Assembly (NCBI GenBank): GCA_012295275.1
Contig: CM022673.1
Coordinates: 29,647,136-29,707,135, forward strand
Source: Chrysomallon squamiferum
Taxonomy: Eukaryota; Mollusca; Gastropoda; Neomphalida; Peltospiridae
Reading direction: 5' to 3'
DNA length: 60,000 bases
The translations under genes were made by a program, and so were the position numbers. Shown in pieces: positions 14,273 through 27,349 of this stretch; within the stretch, counting starts at the first letter, position 1; each line of letters opens with the position of its first letter. The notes beneath the pieces were generated by a model. That model searched no databases, was not told where the DNA came from, and was given only the letters and a program-made list of their open reading frames with translations.

Positions 14273-14920
14273 GTAAGTATCAATTTTTAAAATGAGAAGA
14301 TTTTAGTTAAATAAATATACTGTATTTACTCGCGTGTATGGCACATCTTGAGCATTGAATTAAAAACAAATTCGTACAAAATTAATGAAATATTCATCCT
14401 CGGAAAATAGCTTTTATATCAAGCACTGAAATTGCTCCCCTGTCCAAAAATCAAACATGTTTCAGATAATTTTACATAAAAACAGCTAAAAAATACCAAG
14501 CTTACAAAAATACAATAAAAAGTCAAGCTTAAGAGAAAAAGCTGAATGGCGCCCATGGAACGTGTCATACTTTCATACTAAAGTACGCCACTGTGTAATA
14601 CACAGAATGTGTATTGGCTGCACGTTCAGTGAAACAAGACGTCTGTAAGAAAGTGCGTGTAAAAGATGAGTTTTAGTTAATCAATACGAACAGAAGTAAT
14701 GATAATAATAATAATAACAACAATGAATGAATGAATGAATGATGAAATAGTAGTAGTAAATTTAAATTAAAAATAATAAAATAAAATTATAAATTAAGTA
14801 AATAATACAAATCTGTTTGACATTTCCCTCCCCAACAAAGAAAAATACCATTAAAAATATCTTTTACATTATGACTTGTACCAACCAAAGTATTCTTCTT
14901 TTGTAAATATATATATATAT

Positions 14921-15066
14921 ATATATCTGAAAGCTTGTTTACCTTTTTATTAGTTATGTAACGATGACAATATATAATATATATATATACATACATACAT
15001 CGATTTATAAATTCATACGCACACACATATGTATGTATGTATTTTTGTATGTGTGTGTGCGTGTAC

Positions 15067-15102
<36 letters not shown>

Positions 15103-15147
15103 ATCGTTACATCGTTAATAAAAATGTAAACAAAATTTCAGATATAT
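14921..15147. repeat. Foldback (inverted repeat) element in intron 2, copy A
   Basis: The 48-base left arm at 14921-14968 (ATATATCTGAAA to GTAACGATGAC) is complementary to the right arm at 15100-15147 with about six mismatches. The loop is TA, CATA and TGTA sequence that can itself pair. The transcribed intron could form a hairpin of more than 200 nucleotides. The same element is in copy B. It may be a small foldback MITE; no target-site duplication is clear. Confidence 0.8.
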
Positions 15148-15149
15148 AT

Positions 15150-15153
15150 GAGT

Positions 15154-15206
<53 letters not shown>
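15150..15206. repeat. (GT)n microsatellite, copy A
   Basis: A GT array directly after the foldback arm. The remainder of intron 2 (15210-16241) holds no other recognisable feature; a CpG-containing frame at 15579-15908 on the minus strand is intronic and matches no family I know. Confidence 0.9.
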
Positions 15207-15216
<10 letters not shown>

Positions 15217-16241
15217 AAATTATGTAATTTTATATTATCTCAGAATATTTTAATTTGTCTTATAATGTGTATCATGTTTTCTAAAACAAGATACTAATAT
15301 ACTGTATATCAACATTATAATAATAGTCATCTGGTGTTGAAATAACCATGCACTGTCTAAATAGGTAATGTATTAACCTCCGCTGACATTTACTTATTAC
15401 GAAGTTACTAATCGTGAGTTTGAGAGAAAACATCAACAGGTGATTATGTAAAACACGTAAGCCAAAAACATTTGCTAATCAATTGTACCTCTGACCTCCG
15501 ACTGAACTCTCACAAGTTATCACACACTGAAATGTTTGGATAGTTAACACAGCATCTACTGACATAAAATTTTATATTTTATTCAACTGGAAGAAGTAGA
15601 ACTTGCCGAGCACAAAGACCAAACATTCTTCTCGTATCGGAAATCGTTTCATAATTTGTAGCGTGGACAGTGTTATTTGTGTTTAATGTCGCTTTTATTT
15701 GTCTAAAATTCTGTTTATTACGATGCTGCACGCGCATATGGATTGTAGTCAGTGACTGGTTTAGAAGACTAAAAACAGTGATATTTATAATTACACGTCC
15801 AAACATAATGTCTACACCACGCGCAAGAAACAAGTCAAAACACAGAGATCGTAAGATCGATCCTCTTTGGTAGATGGTTCTATGAGTTACTAAAGAGAAC
15901 GCTCCCAAAACCGGTCGTGGTTTTTCTATGGGTGAGGTTGTATATAAAACATTTCTGGTCCTGGACGATAAGAGAAAAAGGTTGGATGGCGAAAATGGAT
16001 TTCCTATCAGTTTTGTACAAAAAAATCAAAATGTTGAGATGTCAGTAAAAAGGCCCAACAAAAATAAAAATGAAAATAAATAAATAAATAAATAATATAA
16101 TGACAACCCATTCATTCCCTTCGTACATACTTCAGTAACGTCATCAAAGATGTAGCATGTCAGTATAGTTGTCTGTTTCATATATGCTTCAGTTAAAGAC
16201 ACAGCATGTCAGTATAGTTGTCTATTATTTATGCATTTCAG

Positions 16242-16316
16242 GGCTTATCCATACGCACCCAAATGTCTCGGTATTGCAGTGAAAAGAGGCGACCCATCAC
16301 TTTTAGACACCAGACT
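16242..16316 (+). CDS. Elevenin precursor, exon 3 copy A: most of mature peptide A
   Basis: A 75-base exon between acceptor TTTCAG (ending 16241) and donor GTAAGT (16317). It is phase 2 at both ends and therefore symmetric. It completes Ser33 and encodes residues 34-57. With exon 2 it gives the peptide NVNCSAYPYAPKCLGIAV followed by Lys47-Arg48, the prohormone-convertase site, and then GDPSLLDTR of the propeptide. The ring Cys32-x8-Cys41, the Tyr/Pro-rich loop ending AP-x-C, and the Gly two residues after the second Cys match the elevenin/L11 family known from Aplysia and annelids. The usual Arg after the second Cys is Leu here, and copy B keeps the Arg. Elevenins act on a dedicated G-protein-coupled receptor. 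Confidence 0.86.
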
Positions 16317-17137
16317 GTAAGTATTGTCTTAACTTCTGATTTGCTTTGAAATTTGTGTTGTTATTATTACTGTTGTTGTCGCTAAGGTTATAGTTTTTCT
16401 AATGATTAAACATGACAAAATTAAGTCATGTCTCGACGGGGGCTGATATTTTTCTTTACTCTTGACATCTGTATAAAAAAAAAATTCTGATGAAATACGG
16501 ATACTCATATTTTGTAATAATTTACACTTTATCAGATTTGTTTTTTATTTCTGATATATAAATAATTTTTTAATTAAAGAGAAAATGCCAGCTTTTGCCA
16601 TTTTTTAATTTTATTTTTATAATTAATTATTAGCAAAGATCAATCGCCATAAATAAAGCAAATACTTTGAAGGTTATAAAATATTATTTTTAGATGCTGA
16701 ATCGTACTACAGCATGTACACTTTAAATCAGTTTATTGCTTTCTGAAAATCAGCTTCTTTTTTTTCCCTTTTTTTTTCTTTAAAGTTGAGTCTTGAACGA
16801 GTTAATTTAGTTTAGCAGTTATTTTGTTAGTTACTCCCAGAAGATTGTCAACTCTTCTCATTGCATCAGTTCAGCTATTTCCCGTCCACACCTCATCATC
16901 AAAACCTTCTTTTGTGAACGTGTTGCTTACACACTTTAGACGAACAACAGATAAGACATTACAATGAAAACCACATCTACTTTGTAAAAAATATATAGGA
17001 AACGTAATTATCTTTGTACATTCGCTACATCTTTTAAACAGTAAGAGAAGTATAATATTTGTGGTATATGATTTATTTTCACAGGTTTTATATATTTACA
17101 CATATACACAAAACAACACACATGCACATACATACAT
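16317..17137 (+). other. Start of intron 3, copy A, running into the gap
   Basis: Noncoding sequence nearly identical to 24854-25660 in copy B, with a 13-base indel shortly after the donor. No third coding exon of the precursor is present before the gap. Confidence 0.7.
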
Positions 17138-17337
17138 NNNNNNNNNNNNNNNNNNNNNNNNNNNNNNNNNNNNNNNNNNNNNNNNNNNNNNNNNNNNNNN
17201 NNNNNNNNNNNNNNNNNNNNNNNNNNNNNNNNNNNNNNNNNNNNNNNNNNNNNNNNNNNNNNNNNNNNNNNNNNNNNNNNNNNNNNNNNNNNNNNNNNNN
17301 NNNNNNNNNNNNNNNNNNNNNNNNNNNNNNNNNNNNN
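17138..17337. other. Assembly gap, 200 N
   Basis: Exactly 200 undetermined bases. The round length suggests a placeholder for an unknown distance. It lies at the junction of the two duplicate segments and hides the duplication breakpoint and the promoter region upstream of copy B. Confidence 1.
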
Positions 17338-17500
17338 TCCAGGAAAGATCCTCAGTAATGAGTGCACGGCAATCACATCTTTGGAAAACTGTGGGCGTTG
17401 CTAGGAATAAATTGGCGAACCCTAGGACAAGGGAAAGCACAAGAACTAGTGTTACGGAACGAAGCAGATCTATAAAAAGACGTTTCCCCTGTTGACATCT
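17338..17500 (+). promoter_or_regulatory. Elevenin promoter, copy B (truncated by gap)
   Basis: Retains TATAAAA at 17471-17477. The CCAAT sequence of copy A is reduced to GCAAT by loss of one C. The CRE-like half-sites seen upstream of copy A would lie inside the gap. Confidence 0.6.
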
Positions 17501-17611
17501 GCTGAAAGCACCCTGAACAAACGTCGAACAGAAGGAGGTCTTTGCTAGTTTGTGGCTTTTCTCTACACTTTCTGGATCGTTATCAAAGAGAGAGAAAAAT
17601 AAGCAGCAAAG
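17501..17611 (+). other. Elevenin noncoding exon 1, copy B (5' UTR)
   Basis: Counterpart of 9038-9144, ending at donor AAAG/GTATTT. The start is estimated from the TATA box. It differs from copy A by small insertions such as an extra CC before TGAACAAAC. Confidence 0.55.
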
Positions 17612-18666
17612 GTATTTTTTAATTCATCACATCGAAACTTTAGTTTCACACATGTTGCAGTGTTTGTTACATTCATATCAGACTTTAAGTACATATTATT
17701 CAAGTTTTACTGATGTTACATGTTTAGTGTATTTCAGTCGACTTATATTGACATGATATTTTCATTACAATTCAGTGTTAATTATCATTGATGTTTCATT
17801 TAAGTTATATTCACGTTTGTATTTCGAAAATATTTTATTTGCCTTTATGTTAATGTTATTCTTTCAATTATAATTCAGTCTTATATTTTTAGCATGTCTC
17901 AAATTATTTCAATCGCCTTATGTTATATTTTCAGTTTAGCTATATTGCAAAACCCGTTTTTAAGACAGTACTTTTATATTCGTGTTATATTTATATTATT
18001 TGCCTATGTCACTTTAAGACAATCTTTTCCTGTATTTGGGTTTGGGTTATTTTCAAGTAAGTTTTCATGGGTAATAGCTGTAATTAGAATAAAAAATTGT
18101 GCTATGATAACTGTTAAGGTAAATTAAAATTTGTACACCCCTTTTATACACCTCTTCTATAATTACCATAATAACTGAATATTCTTTTGTTTTCATAATA
18201 TAAATATATCCTTATCTTTCTCCCATTTTTGTTTTCGTTTGTTTTGTTTGTTTTTCGTTTCTTCTTTATTCTCTCTTCTCTCACTCTCTCTCTCTGTCTC
18301 TCTTTCTCTCCCTCCCTCTCTCTCCCTCACTCTCTCTTCTGAAGTCATTTTGATATTTAGTCGTATGAATCTAAAATTAATCAGTTCTTATCTGCCCCCA
18401 GCAACTCGAATATGTGTTGAATTTCAGACTAAAGTGGATCAGTGTAAATAACAAGAATTGCAAATTAACCAGACACTCGAAAACATTCAATTTAATTTGA
18501 TACGTCATAAAGAAATATATAAAGAACACACTTGCGCATTAGTAACAATCAAGTGACTGTTCTTAGACCGAATTTTGTAAAAAACAAAATAAAAAATAAA
18601 AAATTAAATAATATTTAATTTAACATTAACATCATCATTATCTTATCTACGTATTTTCTGATTATC

Positions 18667-18797
<131 letters not shown>

Positions 18798-19679
18798 ACG
18801 TATAAAACTAGTTTTAGATAATAAATCTATTGTTAAACTTGTAAAGAATTCTCTGTTTCTAAATCTGATTTTCAATAGATCTCCATCTGCACTGTTAATG
18901 TCCCCATTGTGAAGTCGACATTCCTTACATTCTTTTGTTTTTTACTATAAAGAAAGCTTTCTTTATTTTACTACTTTGATACTGATTTTTTTTCAAATTT
19001 GTTATTATTATTATTATTATTATCATAATACAAATACAAACATAAATATAATAATAACAATAACAGTAATAATTATTAGTAAAATTACACCACTGATTAT
19101 TGAATAAGAATGAACATGATTCAGTTTTCAGTTGATTCTCTTTCTAACGATTTTGATTCATCAGTATTCTAAACAGCTAGGATGCTATTCCTGCTAATAC
19201 CTTTGACCAGACAGAAGCAGTTAATTTGTTCGTTTAACGTCGTTTCTAGAACACAGGAATAATAATAAAAACATGCTTTGATATTGCTACAATTATGTGA
19301 TGAAATATCGTTTCATTGATATCCGTGATAACACTGTGATAGTGAAACACGGCAGTTTCATGTATGTTACAACAGCCTCGTTGCTATTCTAACTACTTGA
19401 TAATGAAACACGTTTGAGCTGCATGTTTCAGTACAGTTCTTTGTTATCAGTGATTACAGGCTGACAGTGAAACAGGTTCGTGTTGTATATTACAATATGT
19501 CTCGCTGATATCACTCGTTGATAGTGAAACGAGATAGAATAATATCACTATGTTAACCGTTACGGCATGCCTCACTGATATTCGTGATAACACTTTGATG
19601 GTGAAAAACTGTTTTGCTACCTGTTACCATATTCTTTAAAGTGAAACAGCATGATATAAAAACAAGACGCGCAAACATA

Positions 19680-19682
<3 letters not shown>

Positions 19683-19733
<51 letters not shown>
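19683..19733. repeat. (CA)n microsatellite, copy B
   Basis: Perfect CA array corresponding to 11202-11248. Confidence 0.95.
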
Positions 19734-19736
<3 letters not shown>

Positions 19737-20319
19737 GTAATTAATAAACTTCTGCTTGTTATTTTATTGTTCGAGTCAGTACCAAGAACACTGTAAAATA
19801 ATATCACTGATGTCGTCAGATTTTATACGTTTTTCTTTTAACATGCAAATCATCATCCAAACAATAATCATACAGCATTTGCAGTTTGCTTCATCAGTGT
19901 TGAACTATTTCTCGTTGCAGTCAATGTCAAACAGCTGCTTTGCTGTCCAGTGTACTGTGTATATAAAAGATGCTTTGCTGCAAATGACAGGCAAATAGCT
20001 CAGCTTAGCTGCTTGAACTGCAGAACGTTTCCCCACACGTCAGTTACACACATACATAGCTGTGTTGTTTAAAACATTCTCCACTTATTTCTTTTACTTG
20101 TTACTATATACTCTATATCTATGTCTATATATCAAAATATCTTTCTTTATGTACGTATTATTATTATACATACGTAGATATGTTCTCTATTCCTCTCTTT
20201 ATTTACTTGATAAACAATAAAACTGTCTCTCAACATATCTGCTTCTTTATCTACTACAGACATACAAAACTATGCTCTTCAGAACGCCTCTCTGTAACAT
20301 GCATCTCTTTATCTGTTTG

Positions 20320-21170
20320 TATACTAAACACAGCTATGTTCTATAGAACTCTCTGTATATCTACTTGTATACTAAAGACATACACACTTGTATACTAAAG
20401 ACATACTAAAGACATACAGCTGTGTTCTATAGAACTCTCTCTGTATATCTACTTGTATACTAAAGACATACACAGCTGTGTTCTATAGAACTTCTGTAAA
20501 TCTACTTGTATACTAAAGCTGTGTTCTATAGAACATACACAGCATGTGTTCTATAGAACTCTCTCTGTATATCTACTTGTATACTAAACACAGCTGTGTT
20601 CTATAGAACTCTCTCTGTATATCTACTTGTATACTAAAGACATACACAGCTGTGTTCTATAGAACTCTCTCTGTATATCTACTTGTATACTAAACACAGC
20701 TGTGTTCTATAGAACTCTCTCTGTATATCTACTTGTATACTAAAGACATACACAGCTGTGTTCTATAGAACTCTCTGTTCTGTATATCTACTTGTATACT
20801 AAAGACATACACAGCTGTGTTCTATAGAACTCTCTCTGTATATCTACTTGTATACTAAACACAGCTGTGTTCTATAGAACTCTCTCTGTATATCTACTTG
20901 TATACTAAAGACATACACAGCTGTGTTCTATAGAACTCTCTCTGTATATCTACTTGTATACTAAAGACATACACAGCTGTGTTCTATAGAACTCTCTCTG
21001 TATATCTACTTGTATACTAAACACAGCTGTGTTCTATAGAACTCTCTCTGTATATCTACTTGTATACTAAAGACATACACAGCTGTGTTCTATAGAACTC
21101 TCTCTGTATATCTACTTGTATACTAAACACAGCTGTGTTCTATAGAACTCTCTCTGTATATCTACTTGTT
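20320..21170. repeat. 56/49-bp minisatellite with an E-box palindrome, copy B
   Basis: Same units as copy A. The last eleven units have the same short/long order as copy A. The first part (about 20340-20560) is rearranged, with partial units such as ACACTTGTATACTAAAGACATACTAAAG, so the array has begun to change in length since duplication. Confidence 0.9.
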
Positions 21171-22219
21171 ACTGTAGAGATACAGAGCTGTGTTCTTTAG
21201 AACTACTCTCAATACATATGTCTTTTTTTCTACTTGTTACCATAGACATATAAAATTATGTTCTTTAGAAAGCCTGTCAATATATATATCTCTTTATCTA
21301 CGTATACTAAAGACATACATAGTTGTGTCTCTGTATATATACTTGTTACTGTAGAGATACAGAGCTGTGTTCTTTAGAACGTCTCTCAATACATCTGTCT
21401 CTTTATCTGTTTGCTACTATAGACGCAGTTATCTTATTTATGTTTTTTGAGTATAGAAATTAGAAAGTAAACATACTGATCTCTGGAATAAGATGTTTGA
21501 ATTTGTATTTCAAATCCTGAAAGAAACGACGTACAGTTAATACATTTGGACCAAACTGTCTTCAGAATAACACAGCATTTATTTGATTTAACTTTAACTT
21601 AATAACTGTGGTGATATTTCATTTTAATTTAATAACGTTTCAATGACATCGTATCAGTTTCGACTGAGGAATTGTTTGGGGGTAGCGGGGAGGGGGTTGC
21701 TCAGAATGAAAATAACAAAGTGACTTTAGATAAAAACACATTTGCCAATCAGCTACTGCATGTAAGAAGAAAAGCTCTACTGATATACATCTCAGAAGGA
21801 GATTAAAAAAAAGAAAAGAAACGATCTTTCACCACTGACGTAAGATTAGATTTGAAGTGCTGTATGTGTCTAACATGACGTTAATTTGCCGAGTCTGTTT
21901 GTCCTGCGTTCACGCTGAACAGCGACCCTTTGGTCTGCAGAAATTAAATCACGCAGAGAGAAACATTGATTACACAATCGTGTTGATCAATACGTATTTG
22001 ATGTATGAACGAAAATAATTGTTTCTCTGATTTCAAATAAATGAGATCTTCTCTTGCAAATCATAAAATTGTCAAAATATTGATGTGGCAGCGTTCACAA
22101 TCCCCACAACTTCGGTTCCGACAGTTTCTGTAACTGTCGACATGAACAAATTTAGTGGAAACTGTAAGCTAATCAACCGAACATTATAATTATTTTCTTT
22201 CGTACGTTTTTCTTTCTTT

Positions 22220-22252
<33 letters not shown>

Positions 22253-22709
22253 AATTGTTTAAAAAAGGGGTGCATTAAAAATTTATTTATTTAAGAACGT
22301 TTATAATTCTCATCGGTAATAAAGCCACTCCTTTACGTTTTGTTTAAAATAACTAACTAAATAAATAAATAAATATATATATAATAGTTTTTTATCTGTT
22401 TACCTCTGTTAGTTCATGCTAAATGTTGTTATAATTCGCTATGTTACATTGCTTTGTTACATCTTGTTATGCTATTTTATATCATGTCGTCCATTTATGT
22501 TATATTTTGGTATAACACCATATCATGCTCTGTTCTGATATTCTATGTTATGTTATGTTACGTCATATTTCGTAATATTGCATCAGAATGCATTCGTATT
22601 TAAATCTGTATATCATTATATGTATCGCGTGTTTTATTTTAAACTATATAAAAATATAATGTCTTTCGCACAGATTTAAAAATTGTCTTTTTTTTAAAAA
22701 TCTTTTCAG

Positions 22710-22809
22710 ATATGAAAAATCTGAGTTCCGTGGAGAGGCTCACTCTGATTATTGGCTTGGTTTTGCTGGCAATGTCGTGTCTGGTACAAACGAGAAAAAT
22801 TAACTGTTC
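22710..22809 (+). CDS. Elevenin precursor, exon 2 copy B: signal peptide and first Cys
   Basis: Acceptor TTTTCAG ends at 22709, the start codon is at 22712-22714 and the donor GTAAGT is at 22810. Codons 1-27 are identical to copy A. Codons 28-30 read Arg-Lys-Ile in place of Lys-Asn-Val, through three substitutions that all change the residue. This creates an Arg-Lys pair just before Ile30-Asn31-Cys32, which could serve as an extra dibasic processing site after signal removal. Confidence 0.88.
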
Positions 22810-23457
22810 GTAAGTATCAATTTTTAAAATGAGAAGATTTTAGTTAAATAAATATACTGTATTTACTCGCGTGTATGGCACATCTTGAGCATTGAATTAA
22901 AAACAAATTCGTACAAAATTAATGAAATATTCATCCTCGGAAAATAGCTTTTATATCAAGCACTGAAATTGCTCCCCTGTCCAAAAATCAAACATGTTTC
23001 AGATAATTTTACATAAAAACAGCTAAAAAATACCAAGCTTACAAAAATACAATAAAAAGTCAAGCTTAAGAGAAAAAGCTGAATGGCGCCCATGGAACGT
23101 GTCATACTTTCATACTAAAGTACGCCACTGTGTAATACACAGAATGTGTATTGGCTGCACGTTCAGTGAAACAAGACGTCTGTAAGAAAGTGCGTGTAAA
23201 AGATGAGTTTTAGTTAATCAATACGAACAGCAGTAATGATAATAATAATAATAACAACAATGAATGAATGAATGAATGATGAAATAGTAGTAGTAAATTT
23301 AAATTAAAAATAATAAAATAAAATTATAAATTAAGTAAATAATACAAATCTGTTTGACATTTCCCTCCCCAACAAAGAAAAATACCATTAAAAATATCTT
23401 TTACATTATGACTTGTACCAACCAAAGTATTCTTCTTTTGTAAATATATATATATAT

Positions 23458-23603
23458 ATATATCTGAAAGCTTGTTTACCTTTTTATTAGTTATGTAACG
23501 ATGACAATATATAATATATATATATACATACATACATCGATTTATAAATTCATACGCACACACATATGTATGTATGTATTTTTGTATGTGTGTGTGCGTG
23601 TAC

Positions 23604-23637
<34 letters not shown>

Positions 23638-23682
23638 ATCGTTACATCGTTAATAAAAATGTAAACAAAATTTCAGATATAT
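23458..23682. repeat. Foldback element in intron 2, copy B
   Basis: Same inverted repeat as in copy A: left arm 23458-23505, right arm 23635-23682, with a slightly shorter TA-rich loop. Confidence 0.8.
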
Positions 23683-23684
23683 AT

Positions 23685-23690
23685 GAGTGT

Positions 23691-23742
<52 letters not shown>
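23685..23742. repeat. (GT)n microsatellite, copy B
   Basis: GT array following the foldback arm, as in copy A. Confidence 0.9.
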
Positions 23743-23754
<12 letters not shown>

Positions 23755-24778
23755 ATTATGTAATTTTATATTATCTCAGAATATTTTAATTTGTCTTATA
23801 ATGTGTATCATGTTTTCTAAAACAAGATACTAATATACTGTATATCAACATTATAATAATAGTCATCTGGTGTTGAAATAACCATGCACTGTCTAAATAG
23901 GTAATGTATTAACCTCCGCTGACATTTACTTTTACGAAGTTACTAATCGTGAGTTTGAGAGAAAACATCAACAGGTGATTATGTAAAACACGTAAGCCAA
24001 AAACATTTGCTAATCAATTGTACCTCTGACCTCCGACTGAACTCTCACAAGTTATCACACACTGAAATGTTTGGATAGTTAACACAGCATCTACTGACAT
24101 AAAATTTTATATTTTATTCAACTGGAAGAAGTAGAACTTGCCGAGCACAAAGACCAAACATTCTTCTCGTATCGGAAATCGTTTCATAATTTGTAGCGTG
24201 GACAGTGTTATTTGTGTTTAATGTCGCTTTTATTTGTCTAAAATTCTGTTTATTACGATGCTGCACGCGCATATGGATTGTAGTCAGTGACTGGTTTAGA
24301 AGACTAAAAACAGTGATATTTATAATTACACGTCCAAACATAATGTCTACACCACGCGCAAGAAACAAGTCAAAACACAGAGATCGTAAGATCGATCCTC
24401 TTTGGTAGATGGTTCTATGAGTTACTAAAGAGAACGCTCCCAAAAACCGGTCGTGGTTTTCTCTATGGGTGAGGTTGTATATAAAACATTTCTGGTCCTG
24501 GACGATAAGAGAAAAAGGTTGGATGGCGAAAATGGATTTCCTATCAGTTTTGTACAAAAAAATCAAAATGTTGAGATGTCAGTAAAAAGACCCAACAAAA
24601 ATAAAAATGAAAATAAATAAATAAATAAATAATATAATGACAACCCATTCATTCCCTTCGTACATACTTCAGTAACGTCATCAAAGATGTAGCATGTCAG
24701 TATAGTTGTCTGTTTCATATATGCTTCAGTTAAAGACACAGCATGTCAGTATAGTTGTCTGTTATTTATGCATTTCAG

Positions 24779-24853
24779 GGTTTATGTATACGCACCCAGA
24801 TGTCGCGGTGTGACAGCGAAAAGAGGCGACCCATCACTTTTAGACACCAGACT
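24779..24853 (+). CDS. Elevenin precursor, exon 3 copy B: most of mature peptide B
   Basis: A 75-base symmetric phase-2 exon between acceptor TTTCAG (ending 24778) and donor GTAAGT (24854). With exon 2 of copy B it gives KINCSVYVYAPRCRGVTA, then Lys-Arg and GDPSLLDTR. The ring is again Cys32-x8-Cys41. The Cys-Arg-Gly-Val sequence after the second cysteine is the canonical elevenin form, so copy B looks ancestral and copy A derived. Nine substitutions change seven codons relative to copy A, all seven amino-acid-changing, and none falls after the Lys-Arg site. This exon is the nearer one to the shared 3' exons. Confidence 0.88.
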
Positions 24854-25689
24854 GTAAGTATTGTCTTAACTCAAGCGTACAACTTCTGATTTGCTTTGAA
24901 ATTTTTGTTGTTATTATTACTGTTGTTGTCGCTAAGGTTATAGTTTTTCTAATGATTAAACATGACAAAATTAAGTCATGTCTCGACGGGGGCTGATATT
25001 TTTCTTTACTCTTGACATCTGTATAAAAAAAAAATTCTGATGAAATACGGATACTGATATTTTGTAATAATTTACACTTTATCAGATTTGTTTTTTATTT
25101 CTGATATATAAAATAATTTTTTAATTAAAGAGAAAATGCCAGCTTTTGCCATTTTTTAATTTTATTTTTATAATTAATTATTAGCAAAGATCAATCGCCA
25201 TAAATAAATAAAGCAAATACTTTGAAGGTTATAAAATATTATTTTTAGATGCTGAATCGTACTACAGCATGTACACTTTAAATCAGTTTATTGCTTTCTG
25301 AAAATCAGCTTCTTTTTTTTCCCTTTTTTTTTCTTTAAAGTTGAGTCTTGAACGAGTTAATTTAGTTTAGCAGTTATTTTGTTAGTTACTCCCAGAAGAT
25401 TGTCAACTCTTCTCATTGCATCAGTTCAGCTATTTCCCGTCCACACCTTATCATCAAAACCTTCTTTTGTGAACGTGTTGCTTACACACTTTAGACGAAC
25501 AACAGATAAGACATTACAATGAAAACCACATCTACTTTGTAAAAAATATATAGGAAACGTAATTATCTTTGTACATTCGCTACATCTTTTAAACAGTAAG
25601 AGAAGTATAATATTTGTGGTATATGATTTATTTTCTACAGGTTTTATATATTTACACATATACACAAAAACAACAACACACAAATGCAT

Positions 25690-25910
25690 GCATATACACA
25701 TACATACATACACACATACACGCACAAACACATACATACATACATACATACACATAAAAATACATGTTAAACACATACACACATAGATAGATACATACAT
25801 AAACATACACACATATATGTACATACATACAAGCACACACATACACATACATACATACATACATACAAATTCGCACACACATACACACACATACATATAT
25901 AAACATACAT
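25690..25910. repeat. ACAT/CACA microsatellite at the end of copy B
   Basis: Mixed CATA, CACA and ACAT units. Copy A ends at the equivalent position in the gap, so this repeat may have been a duplication breakpoint. It gives Cys-Val-Tyr-Met frames on the minus strand that are not genes. Confidence 0.85.
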
Positions 25911-25919
25911 AGACACCTC

Positions 25920-27317
25920 TTGTTTATCAGTATGATTAGATGATTAGCAGCCAATCTGATGACAACATCCTACACATACTTTTATAAAACACAGACACTT
26001 AATAAAAACGTGGCCTTGTACAATTAATCAGTCATTTATTTGTTCATTTATTTGTTCATTTATTCAAAATAACTTTAACCTTTGCTCGCATATTCACTGA
26101 CTTGAATCTCACAAAAAAATTAAACATTGACTTTTGGGATTAATCACCAATGAAAAACGCATTCCATTCAGACCTTTTGCTTAATATATGCTACGAAACA
26201 TATTTTTACATCCTTAGTGAACTAATTAACTTTTTATTATCAAGATGAAGGTCTTTTAGTACATATGTACACGAAATAAATAATATTATATTTTTCAGAG
26301 GAAAAACTTTGTAACGCATTTCACAGTGTGTGTATTAATTTACCTGAACCGGCCTATAACATGGCAAACAGGCCTAGCAGGAAAGAGTGAATGAAACGCA
26401 TGACACAGAGATTAATTATATGTATTTTAAAATATAATTTCAGATGTGTTATTTACACTGGTGGTTTGTGAATAACCAACATTAATATCGAATATCAGTT
26501 GAGTTGTATTTCGAGTCTTGGGTTTGTCTAACTAATCTGGGTTTCCATCACAGTGGCTCAGATAGAATACGACACTGCAAACATCTTGATTAATTAGTAC
26601 AGCTGTAGTTTATACATTGCATGATAACATTATCTCCGCTTGCTAAGTGTGAGTTCATTTGTGTTGAGCCGACAGTAACTGTTACCTTATTTATTGTGAA
26701 CTGTCTAGTAATTGTAATTTTGTTTAAACTGAGCTGTTTAATATCTGTGTTTTTAATTACCTTCAAATAACTTTATCTCTAATTATTTATTAATTGTAAA
26801 TTGCTATTTTGAATGTTTAATAAACAGTATATTTATAATTTTGAAAGGTTTAATAGCTGTAAATATATTTACCTTGAACTATATGATAACTTTTATTTAT
26901 GTAAAACGAATATAAGATGAAAAGAAAGGTTAAAAGAAAGTTAAAGAGAAAGAAAAAAGAAGTATTGGAAGTAGAAAAATTCTTTCCATCGGTTTAGACT
27001 TTAATCTTTGTATCAAACTGATTGACTCAATTAATTCTTTATTTTTATGCTTTGGTTTAAAAATAAATAAATAAATAAATAAATAAAAAAAAAAAAACGA
27101 AACGAAAATCTAAGAGATATTAATTCATACATGCATATAAGTATACATACGTACGTGTGCATGTACAGATATATACATGCATACACACCACACTATGAAC
27201 ATATACACATAAATATATAAATAGATACAGTTTGATGTATAGATAGATATTAGATAGATAGATGGATGTATTGTTGGATGTACGTATGGTCGATACAGAT
27301 ATACAGATAGAGTGACT

Positions 27318-27349
<32 letters not shown>

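Noticed and set aside
15579-15908. 109-codon minus-strand frame in intron 2, repeated in copy B as 150 codons
   Set aside because: Tempting because it is kept in both copies, but the copies are almost identical anyway, its N-terminal extent depends on a single indel between them, and no family or splice signal supports it.
16317-17137. A separate exon 4 belonging to copy A before the gap
   Set aside because: I found no acceptor followed by a phase-2 exon resembling 27936-28050 in this stretch or in the equivalent part of copy B.
17008-17495. Frames running through the N gap
   Set aside because: They consist of undetermined residues; the flanks are intron and 5' UTR.
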